DNA of 64,000 nt from contig HG738138.1 of the NCBI GenBank assembly GCA_000499405.2, positions 6,012,888 to 6,076,887 of the forward strand, in the 5' to 3' direction. Shown piece by piece: positions 1-9,634 of this stretch. The notes below the pieces were generated by a model that had not been told where the DNA came from, ran no database searches, and saw only the letters and a list, made by a program, of their open reading frames with translations. This DNA is from Onchocerca volvulus (Eukaryota > Nematoda > Chromadorea > Rhabditida > Onchocercidae). The stretch's first letter is position 1; the number at the start of each line of letters is the position of its first letter. The position numbers and the translations under genes are program-made.

Positions 1-649
1 GCACATTTCAGCTACAAAATCTTTTGTACAATAGGCAACATAAATGCAGTTGTTTTACCTCAATTTAGCATATCCGGAAATAAATCAAGAGTGAAGTCGC
101 AATCAGTACCGCACGGAACATCGGAGTCTGAGATAAAGATTAATGCAACGAAGAAAGAGTCACAACTACGAATGACAGAAAATACCGAGTGATAAGTTAT
201 CTGGATCTTCTCGGATAGTATTTTGTTCGTAATTGTTCTGTTGCTAATAAATTCTTCAAACAGAATTCGTCTTTGTCGCAACAGAAAAAATTTAAAAAGA
301 TTTCGCGACACTGTCAAAGCTTCTCAAAAGCTCAAACGATCATTTCTTCTTCTCAATCCTTAACCATCTTGTCCTGCAAATGACCTACGACCTATTATAT
401 TGCGAAACACTTTCGTAAATTCTAATTTAGTCCTAAACATTAGTATGGATCATATTTTGTCGCACTCGCACCGTATATCTCATTTTATCGCTATTCATAT
501 GCTTATAGACAATAGTTGATTAATGATAGCACCGATGAGGTGATTAGAATTGTATGAATTCCAAATAAAAATGAAAATGAATATTCGGAGATAATACCCA
601 AAAAAGTGAAAAGTAAATAAAATAAACAAATGAGACATTCATTTCTTTC
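1..649. other. no gene recognised
   Basis: Only short open frames with no recognisable motif. A 13-mer at 28-40 (acaataggcaaca) recurs in the hairpin at 38614-38668. Because Helitron coding sequence starts immediately to the right, part of this stretch may be decayed transposon, but I could not identify any helicase motif in it. Confidence 0.4.
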
Positions 650-1193
650 TTGAAACCAGCCAAAACTTTGCAACGGTACGCGACTTGAAGTAAAGAAATT
701 AATGAGCGATGTCGTAGAAGCGACAATCTTGACAGGACCTTTCAAAGGTGGAGATAACCTCATTCATTACATTCCTATGATTCCAACGGATATGCCATTT
801 TAGTTTAAGAGAATATAATTCTCAATGCGATTGGCGGCGGTTGCATTCACCATCAACAAAGCTCAAGGCCAATCTTTAGAATTGTGCGGTTTAGACCTAG
901 AGCCGGATTGCTTCTCACACGGACAATTATATGTTGCGTGTTGTAGAATCGGTAAACTAGACAATACTCTATATTTACACAGACAACGGAAAAACAAAAA
1001 ATACTGTATACCCACAAGCATTATCAAATTAATTTTCCCCAACATTAGAAACTCAAGTGTGACAACAATTCGAATTCAACAAAGAGTTCAGTTTGGAGTT
1101 TCTACACCAACACAGCAACTGTTTCACAACGACACAGATCAACGCAACAGTAGCAGCAAATCGATAGTCAAGGAATTCCATTCCTCTCTATAA
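650..1193 (+). pseudogene. Helitron helicase (Pif1-like) C-terminus, broken
   Basis: The + strand carries the last part of a Helitron-type Pif1 helicase. Reading from about 650, the conserved string LCNGTRL, then EATIL and MIPTD appear, followed by [18 protein letters not shown] and [12 protein letters not shown] at 850-950. The last two are the usual C-terminal motifs (V/VI) of Helitron helicases. Stop codons interrupt the frame around 800, so it cannot make a full protein. The same region is present in the second, inverted copy at 5777-6082, with many substitutions. After the helicase motifs the frame runs on to 1193 into sequence without recognisable similarity. Homology to Helitron helicase is confident; function is excluded by the stops and the missing N-terminal portion. 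Confidence 0.85.
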
Positions 1194-1277
1194 ATGACAA
1201 AGGAAAGAATAATTCAGTGATTAATTTGCTTGGATACTCTCAAATTATTTCGAGGAAAGTTCAGGTTCAATCGGCTT

Positions 1278-2040
1278 GCTTTACTTCATTCAAATAATAG
1301 CTCACAAAAGATCAAACTTAGGTCGTCAAACTCGCGCAGAATGGAAATATTGCGATGATTAATTGCAAATCAAACTAAGGAAGAAAGGGCATCAGCGAAC
1401 GAGCAAAGAAAACAAAGAAGGCTCAAATGCGAGCAGAGCGATATGCATCCAGACTTGAGAATGCACGACTGCGAGCAGCCGATTGTGTTCTGCAGCTTCA
1501 GATCTGCTTTGTTTGAATAGAATAAACGCGACGGGCTGACAGTGGTTGAAAGCAGCGTCGGATACGACTCCGTGTTCAGCAATCACGCGATTACAATCGC
1601 CTTGCATTCCGGTACAACTCAGGTGATGATTATAGTTTGAGCCGACATATTCTTATCGGCACTATGATTGAAGTGTGTCCTTATTGCAAGATTCTGAAAT
1701 GGAGAAATGGAAAGACGGAAGGAATGTGTTGCACCACTAGAAAAATCAAATCCCTCAACTTAAAGAAGCGCGACAGCCGTTAAAAACTTTGCTTGCTGGA
1801 TATATTGCCGATTCAAAGCATTTTCTATCTATCATCAGGAAATACAACTCCTGTTTCCAAATGACGTCGTTTAGTGCAGAAATCGTAACAACACAATTCA
1901 TGCCAACTTTCAAAGAGAAAGGACAAATTTACTATAAAGCCGGCTCCCTGCTTCCGTTGCCATATGGTCAACATAAATTCAACAATCCGACAATTCAGTT
2001 CAACAGTATTCTTTCCCATCAGCAACAAAGGAAAAAATAA
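1278..2040 (+). pseudogene. Helitron Rep/helicase N-terminal fragment, broken
   Basis: This stretch is homologous, on the + strand, to the 5' part of the inverted Helitron at about 8622-7880. It includes the basic N-terminal region (agcgaacgagcaaaga near 1395), a zinc-finger-like segment with two Cys-x2-Cys-type pairs around 1677-1735, and the following region found before the Rep domain. Frameshifts and stops are frequent, and similarity fades around 2000, before the Rep HUH motif. It lies head-to-tail, about 270 bp after the C-terminal helicase fragment at 650-1193, as if two Helitrons were joined in the same orientation and then truncated. Confidence 0.75.
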
Positions 2041-2792
2041 CCAGTGATCAATTCTCTGGATGTTCTCTGACAATTGTTTGTTATGAAGAATCACTCTTCA
2101 TCAATAAATTAATACCTTCCTCAACAGGATTCATCTCTGTCACACATGATACAAAAAAACCTCTTCACACTTATTGCTGACCTAGTCTAATCACAATAGC
2201 AAAAATCAGTCTCCAATCCAACCAACGTTGTGTCAAATTTCCAAAGTAACAGGTATGGACTTTCCGATATTCAAGATTTTGAATTAATATATATAACAGT
2301 CAGCTACATTTTTTCAGTTTGTCAATTCATGAGAAATTTCGCTCTCCACTTGTTTATACTACAAACCACTTGGAAATACAACAATTCAACAATGCATACA
2401 TTTACGAGTGTAATCTCAGGGTTTTTCGCTTTTGGTAGGTTTGAGTCCGAATCGCCGTAATATGATTTTTAGCACTGAACATTTGTTGCAAATGGACATT
2501 TGGTAGCCGCCATTGTTTAATTTTATTAACAAAGTGGGATTAGAAAGGGATGGCGACTTATTGTAGTTGGAGAGACTTTTCTGAGGCTGGCATGCTTTGG
2601 CCTTTGAAAGAGATTCTTTATCGTTGAAGAAGCTCTATAAATAGGACTTTTGAAAACTGTAATATCGTCGTTCTGAACGATGTAAAATAAGGGATCGGAT
2701 CTCAAGAGCTCTTGTATTTTCTCCAAAAGTTATACGGAATCTTTATTCAAGTTTGGTCTGCACGTCATTTTCCTGCTACCAGTTTGTTTTAT

Positions 2793-2835
2793 AAAATGTC
2801 GCTCTTTGAAAAAACTTTTCAAAGAGCGACATTTT
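2793..2835. repeat. perfect 20-bp inverted repeat, 3-base loop
   Basis: Arms at 2793-2812 and 2816-2835 (arm aaaatgtcgctctttgaaaa) are exact reverse complements around the loop aac. The stem would be stable as a hairpin or cruciform. It sits about 240 bp before the XK start codon and is not part of the Helitron homology. Confidence 0.95.
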
Positions 2836-2935
2836 CGTGGAGTTTACCGATTTTCTCATTAGAGCAACATAGTTAACCATGTAGCGGGGTCAGCAGAAGC
2901 ATGAATTTTAACTAGGATTATTGGAGATAAGCTAA

Positions 2936-2987
2936 AATAGTTCTCTGTATCAGTAAGACTTAATAGTTCTCTATATTAGTAAGACTA
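2936..2987. repeat. two-copy tandem 25-26-bp repeat
   Basis: The unit atagttctctrtatyagtaa is present twice in direct order, with two differences. Confidence 0.85.
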
Positions 2988-3072
2988 GCTGCTATTTTCC
3001 ATTTTTAGTCTACATTTCTTAATAGCTGTTGCTTCTGTTATCAGTGAAGTTGATGATAAGATTCGCTTTGAA

Positions 3073-3636
3073 ATGAGACAACCGAAACTGCTGTATTTTT
3101 GGAACTACCCAGTGAAGTGTGATATGAAATCTGAAGATGGTAAGATCTTGCATATTTCTTTTGGCACTATGTTATTAGAATGGATGTTGGAATAAGTGAC
3201 TTCACTGACTGTTAAATAGAAATTTGAAAAAAGGATTTCAGAAAAACGAGAATTGAAGCATTATATGAGTTTCGAAATTTAGTTTAAGTTAAACCACCCG
3301 ATGGTTTTGCGACTTGGACCGAAGTTTAAGAATGTTAAAGAATGTTTTTTTTTTTTTTTTTTTTTATATATCCATGAATATTTGTTAGTTTGTTTTTCGT
3401 GTAGATCAAGAATCACGAGCACATTAGTAAATAGTAGATGACAAAGAATGACATCATTCTTTGTCGTGACCATCGGAAAATATATTGCACCGAATATCTG
3501 ACAGATTTAGTAAAGCTTGCAAGTGTATTACAAAAAATACGTTGTTTTTATTTCTTTGCAAAGAATACTGCGTACACACCATATTTTTGAGTCTGTTTTT
3601 ATCTTTTTCTTATATATATATATATGAATCAACCAA

Positions 3637-3700
<64 letters not shown>

Positions 3701-4513
3701 TACATTTTAATTACTATAATTTGCATTGTAGATGCTATCAAGGATTGCACGGATCGTTTGCCCCATACACTTGCTGTTCGCAATTTTGATATTTTTTGCT
3801 GCATCTTCTCAGCTACCTCGTATTTGGCTGATATGGGCAGTGATATTATAGCAGCTTACATTCATTATTGTGAACATCGAGTAGGTTTTTCTCTAATAGG
3901 GAAAATGGTCTAACCAAGTGATATTTTGGGGTAAATATTTCTGCTTTTTTATTTGTAAAATGACTTTTAATATAGATAGCCGATTAAATTTTGGTTGCAT
4001 TCAAGTTTCTAACGATTATGAAATGGATAGCAAATTCTAATTTGCTCAGTAATGTATTATTTTGAAGAAATTGTGGATTTACTGGATTTTAGATGTGGGC
4101 ATTCATATTTGTTACTATTCTTATTGTTTTACCTTCCCTTATATTAAATATTGTTTCGTTCTTGTGGTGGATTGACGATATTTCTGCATATGCTCTGCAG
4201 CGAGAGATGAAACACTCAAAGCAATTGATTTTTCGCATTGTTATTTGTTTGCTGCAGGTAAATAATTTATCTGATAGCGTGCATCTTCTCAAATTCTTTG
4301 CTTCTCCAGAGCCATCACAAGCATTTTTAAATTGCTCAGTTTCGATGTCAATTTTTTATCTCAGCTCTTTAGATAGGTCCAGTAGTCTGGTATGTGGAAG
4401 CAATTTTAGCAGCGATAAAATTTCGAATGGCTGAAAAGAGGAGTGAGAAGTTATCTTCATATATGGCTATGATTCAGGCAGAAAGAGATGCGGCGTTATT
4501 GAGGTTATATTTC

Positions 4514-4557
<44 letters not shown>

Positions 4558-7500
4558 GTTTATTATGTTATTAAATCATTAGGAATTTGTGGAGAACTGT
4601 CTTTAAAACTAGAATCACTTTAATGATATCATTTGATTTTAGCTTTATTTTACTGTTCAGTTAATTTCAGATTTTTTGAAGCTTTTTTGGAATCAGTGCC
4701 TCAGATGCTTGTACAAGGTATTGCATTGGCACATGCATTTTATTCACTGAATCCGTCGAATAATTTTCCTAAATGGAGTATGTTTTCACTTTTAGCTTAG
4801 ATCATAGAACTTGCCGAAGTGAGGGAAACTATGAGTAAATTTGAATAGTGAACTTTGTCTGAAGTGTTTTCTGGTTTTCGCCTTTCAATTAAAGCAGAGG
4901 ATGTACCGTGCTCAGTGATCACTTCATGTACTTTGATAAACAAATCATTAGCATTGTGTAAAAAACGATTAAGTTCTTATTTAGCAGTTTCTTGCTAATG
5001 GTTTAAATTCTGGTTTTAGTTTAGTTTCTTTCTGTTTTCTAATGATGCTGTAATATATGGTTTTTTTTTTTTTTTTTTTTCTTTTAGTGTGGATACAGAT
5101 GGTTTCAATTTCATTTTCTCTATTGTCTTCTTGTTGGTCATTTGTCATTCAGCATCGGAGCTTGCGGTTTAGCCGGTTTGATAAAGAAAATATCACATCT
5201 GGTGGCGCTTTAATGCAGGTTAAAAAAATTTCTACCCTATTCACTGAAGATTGTAATGTTGATTAGAATTCAAAATAATTCATATTTCCACTTTTCACAA
5301 TTTAATTTCAGTTGTTATGGCGAATTTTCACAATATCTTCACGGTATATATGTTTTGTACTCTTCACACTTAAGTATCAGTATTGGATATTGGTTTTATT
5401 TGTAATACATTTCTTGATATCCATTGTACACATTATCGTCTTACAGGTAATCTTTTATTGATTGCCTCAAAATTAAACCCACATAATTTATAGTAGCAAC
5501 GCGTGGCTGAGTACAACTAGTCTGTATAAATAAAAATGTAAATGTTCGTTTGTTCAAAATCTTAGATCTCCGAAAGTTCGTACCTATTACTTTGAAATTT
5601 TAAAATAACGTTGCATTCGAATACACGCATGTTTTATATACTTTTTATACATACACATTACTGTGACTCACTCTGGTTAAGTGGAAAAAAAAGAAAAGAG
5701 AAAGCTTACGTTTTTAATATGTTTAATTTCACAACGCTTTTGAGCATACAATAATTTTTGTTGTTCCATTGCCTATTTAAATATAGAGATTGTCTGGTTT
5801 GCCAGTTCTACAACATGCAACATATAATTGTCCATGTGAGAAGCATTCCGTGTCTAGATCTAAACCGCACAATTCTAAAGATTGACCCCGAGCTTCGTTG
5901 ATGGTGAATGCAAACGGCGATTGAATTGCGAATTGCAATCTCTTAAATTGAAATCGCAAATCTGTTGGAATCATAAGAATACGAGGAATGAGGACATCTT
6001 CACCTTTGAAAGTTTCTGCCAAGATTGTTGCTTCTACGACATTGCTCATATTTTTTTTACTGCAAGCCGCGTGCGGTTGCAAAATTTTGCCTGGTTGATA
6101 TTTCGCAACATGATAATTGGCACGGCGATTTTCAATTGCAGTACGTGCGGTGGTATCCCTGGCAGATGGAATGAATTCAAAAATTCTGTTGGATAATTAA
6201 CCGCTTCATCCATTCTCACACAGTGTCGAAGGACTCGTATGTGACTGCCTCGCTTTGAATATCAGATTGAATAATATTATCAAGTTCATAAATTTCTTTG
6301 TTCTTGGCTGCAAAAATAGCTCATTCACTCAGCCAGTCGTGATTCTTATAATTGATTTGAATATTGGGAAGTACTTTTTCAACCAATTCTTTTGACGTCA
6401 CTAAATTGCAGAAGCTATGAAATGGCAATTTCAAAGCGGAATGAGCAATTCTTCCATCTGAGAGCAATGTCGCAGCTATTCCGAACGATACAAGAGATAA
6501 GGATATGTTATTTTGGGATCGAATTGCTGCCAGAATCAGTCTAATTAGGAACGTTTTACCATTTGCTCCTGGTACGTCTAAGAAGAAGATTTCTCCAACT
6601 CCATTTTTGACAGTTTCATTATTTGATCGCAAATGCTTTTTTGCTCGATCTTTAACTTAAGAATATTTGATTGCACATACGACAAAAGATCACCCGTGTT
6701 TCAATTTTGTTCACGACACAATTTTATATCGAATGAAGAAGCAGCAGATCGATTCGGTGTTCGCGATTTCTAAGCACAAGTCTTCAATCATTATCAACGC
6801 TTCGTTATAGATTTCTGTTGTGAAATCCATATTCATATTTGAATTTTTCTTGCATATTCAGTGGAAAATATCTTTGGCCATGGCGATTTATATTTCTCCC
6901 ATAACTCTGTTGGATGTAGGAGAGTAGGCAGTCGCTATGATTGCAAACAATGAACGAATTTGATTTGGAAGTGACGTGTTGCACGCGTTATTAATGCCAC
7001 ATCTCAGTGTCGGTCGTTCTCTATTAAATTCAAAGTTTGACATGCACTGCGAAAAGTGGCATGTCTAACGTCTTTGACAATCTCAACTGCTAGAAAAACG
7101 TCAGACTGGGCACATTTACTAAGAGCATCCTTAAAAAGAAGCATTCGCACTGGTTGAAAGTTCAAGATCAAACAATGATGAATTTGGTCTTTATATATAT
7201 AGTCTATGCTGGATTGCATGTGAATGTAATGAATTGGTTTGGACTCTCGTAGTGACAATTTGTCAAACAATGATGACGAACATACGCAATTGCATCTTGA
7301 GCATACTCATGCAAATGACGTGGACTGCCTGCATATGAAAATGGTAAAATCGTTAGTCTTCCAACTTTAGTTGTCTTACTGTGATTTATAACTGCATCTC
7401 GCAAATGAGTGTATTCTTCAGAGCGAAGCTTAATCTGATTCAAACGAATGAATATAAAACGTTCTGTTTCGATTTTTGCATACATATCTACGTTATATTG

Positions 7501-9634
7501 TTGAAACAACTGATGGCATTTTAAAATGTGATTGTCTTTATTCTCTCGAATCATTAATCGGTATTTCTGCAATTTTTGTCAATTGATCGTTTCTCCGATG
7601 AAGAACAATATCTTTAGGTCAGAATCCATCTCCGACCATAATATTTGCCACTTCGTCTGTAGTTAGAGCATTGAATCTCAGCGCATGTTCTTCAGCAGGC
7701 GTTTTGTCAACATGAATAGCAGTCTTGTGTATATCAGATGGCATGTCAATTGCTTTTTGGATGAACGTACTAAATTGTTTTTTTTTCGTGAAGAAGCTGT
7801 TGCAGTTGGGAAACGACGGATCTTTCTATGTCGATATGAATTCCGTAGCGTGCATTCAATTCATCATTGCCATTACCGATGAAGAATACATATTTATATT
7901 GACCATCTGGGAACGGAAGCAGGAAGTCGACTTTATGATAAATTTATCCTTTCACTTTGAAAGTTGCCATGAATTGAGTTTTTACGATTTCTGCGCCGAA
8001 CGACGTCTTTTGGAAGCACGAGTTGTATTTTCTGATTTCAGATAGGAAACGCATTGATTCGGCGGTATATCCTGCAAGCGAAGTTTTTAATGGCTCTGAC
8101 CATTCTCCAAGTTGAGGCAGTTTAATTTTTCCGGCGGCGCAACACATTCCTTTCGTTTCTCCATTAAATTTCAGAGCCTTGCAATAAGGGCACACTTTAG
8201 TCATAGCGCGGTTGAGAACATGTCGGCCCAGATATAATCATCAGTTAGTTGTACTGGAAAAACGATTATAATCGCGTGATTGCTGAGCAAAGGAGTCGTG
8301 TTTGACGCTGATTTGCTGTTCCTCGTTGACGTCTTTCAACTATTCTCAGCCTATAGCTTTTATTCGTTCAGAAGGAAGCAGATCTGAAGTTGCAGAACAC
8401 GATCGCCGTACTTGCAATCATGTATCTTCAAGTTTGGCTGCTCTATTACTTCCTCGATAAGTATTTGAGCCATTCTCTGTCTGTTTCGCTCGTTCGCTGA
8501 TGCCCGTTCTTCTCAGTTTGATTTGCAGTTACTCGTGGCATCGCTTCCGCTCCTCGACTACGACGACTTAAGTTTGATCTTCTGCAAGGCATTATTTTGA
8601 TGAACTGAAGAAGATCGATCGCACTGGAAAAGAAAAAAGTTATAACTGATATATATTACACAAGAAAGTTATAACAAAAACATATAAATATCAGTATTGG
8701 ATATTGGCTTTATTTGTAATACATTTCATGATATCCACTGCACACATAATCGTCTTACAGGTAATCTTTTAGTTAATTGCCTCAAAATAAAATCTATATG
8801 ATTTATAAATCACTTTAAATGGCTTTTCACACAGTCGAAAAATACGTTTCTTTTTTCTTTTTTCAGCCTCTTGAAATGGAATCTAATAGTAAATTACTGG
8901 AAATTGGGTTGATTGTAATTTGTGCAGCTGTTCACTTTTTTGCACCATTCAACATGGCAGAAGGCCGATCACGTTACAGATATGCTGTGGCATATAGCGT
9001 TGAAGCGATCGAAATTGTTGTAAGTTGTACATATGAAGATTCTAATTAATAGCTAATTTAATTGCTCGGAATAATTATTTTGTGTCAAAGCTTCAATGTC
9101 AAAATATCCTTAAGATGTTAGCTGGTCGAATTGCTCGAATAGCGTCTACTTTATTTTCTTTATTTTTAGAGTTATATTATTTGATGGAATATGGGAGATA
9201 GAGTTTTATTCCTTAGAACAGATTTTTTTTTCTTACATTTTTGTTTCCTAGCCCCCAAACTTTATGAATTTTTAATTTTCTTCATTGTCGAGAACTCTCG
9301 TAAAATAATTTTATGCTTTTCAGATTCTCTTGAACATGACTGTGGGTTATGAGCATTGTACTTTGCCATATAAAGAGTATATAATGACAGGAACGTACTT
9401 TCTGTTTCTTGTAGGGCTTTTCTTTATGCTTCTGTATTACTGTCGTTTTCATCCAAATATAGTGCATTATCGTGCAGGTAATGTGCCAAATTCTTGTGTT
9501 CAAGCCTGTCAAATAGTTTTATCTACTTCAAATCGGAATATGGAAAAATCTTAATGGCTATCTGTTTTTCAGCCGATTTTCGTAAAATAAAAAAAGCAAA
9601 TGTTATATTTACCACCTTTTCGATTCGTTTATAA
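3073..9634 (+). CDS. ced-8: XK/CED-8-family phospholipid scramblase, ten exons
   Basis: Exons 3073-3139, 3732-3880, 4093-4257, 4373-4503, 4671-4777, 5088-5218, 5312-5446, 8867-9019, 9324-9477 and 9573-9634 join in frame to about 417 residues, near the usual XK-family length. Family hallmarks are the second exon (DIFCCIFSATSYLADMGSDI), RFFEAFLESVPQMLVQ in exon 5, and RYRYAVAYSVEAIE in exon 8. Several hydrophobic membrane segments are visible, including IFVTILIVLPSLIL and TYFLFLVGLFFMLLYY. Known members (C. elegans CED-8, human XKR8) scramble phosphatidylserine at the plasma membrane after caspase cleavage. The short hydrophilic N-terminus contains SEDDA at residues 20-24, a possible caspase site. 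Intron 7 contains the inverted Helitron and a duplicated half of exon 7. The start is probable but not certain, and the last exon could instead read through exon 9 to a stop at 9554. Confidence 0.88.
3645..3698. repeat. (TA)n microsatellite
   Basis: About 27 TA units in the first intron of the XK gene, directly preceded by an A-run. Confidence 0.97.
5375..5492 (+). repeat. left copy of 118-bp direct repeat flanking a Helitron
   Basis: It covers the last 72 bases of XK exon 7 (coding for QYWILVLFVIHFLISIVHII and on), its gt donor and 46 bases of intron. The partner is 8689-8807. The left copy is joined to the upstream half of the exon; the right copy is joined to the remainder of the intron leading to exon 8. 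Confidence 0.93.
5496..8640 (-). mobile_element. decayed autonomous-type Helitron inside XK intron 7
   Basis: On the minus strand the order is N-terminal basic and zinc-finger region (8600-7880), Rep-like Helitron N domain (7572-7204 and following), Pif1 helicase core (6632-6321) and helicase C-terminus (6082-5777). This is the normal Helitron protein order. At the left edge, gcaacgcgtggc...ctag at 5496-5520 followed by tctgtataaataaaaatg resembles Helitron termini. CTAG is palindromic, so I cannot assign the strand of that end with confidence. I do not see a clean TC...CTRR pair at the right edge; the boundary near 8640 is where coding homology and A-rich spacer give way to the duplicated XK segment. 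It is antisense to its host gene. Confidence 0.85.
5777..8600 (-). pseudogene. Helitron Rep-helicase gene, multiply broken
   Basis: Translating the minus strand in fragments gives a zinc-finger-like N-terminus (VCPYCKALKFNGETKGMCC, 8190-8130). The Helitron_like_N domain follows, with SPRHLHEYAQDAIAYVRHH and ending FITFTCNPA at 7204. Next is a Pif1 walker A region (FFLDVPGANGKTFLIRLIL, about 6580), in which the usual GxGGTGKT is degraded to GANGKT, then AHSALKLPFHSF, and finally the motif V/VI block with [12 protein letters not shown] and [12 protein letters not shown] (5960-5790). Normal Helitron proteins are one long chain of over 1,000 residues. Here stops and frameshifts split it into at least five pieces, so it is inactive. 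Similarity to the fragments at 650-2040 indicates the same family. Confidence 0.88.
8689..8807 (+). repeat. right copy of the XK exon-7 duplication
   Basis: The exon part, read from 8695 to 8760, is 22 codons open in the XK frame, with 5 mismatches in 66 bases to the left copy. Four of these change the residue (V/A, L/M, I/T, V/A) and none makes a stop. The gtaatc donor is intact, and a tatcag just before 8695 could act as an acceptor in phase. The first half of the exon is absent here. Confidence 0.93.

Larger units (their letters stand above)
2041..3072. other. intergenic, upstream of XK gene
   Basis: No convincing gene. It holds a perfect 20-bp hairpin (2793-2835) and a duplicated 25-bp unit (2936-2987). 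A pyrimidine-rich tract ending in tttttag at 3008 could be the trans-splice acceptor for the XK mRNA, 65 bases before its ATG. Alternatively it could be an internal acceptor, because the frame upstream of the ATG stays open back to that point. Confidence 0.4.

Noticed and set aside
2526..2726. 66-codon - strand frame beside the Helitron fragments
   Set aside because: No Helitron motif and no similarity between it and the other copy; likely chance.
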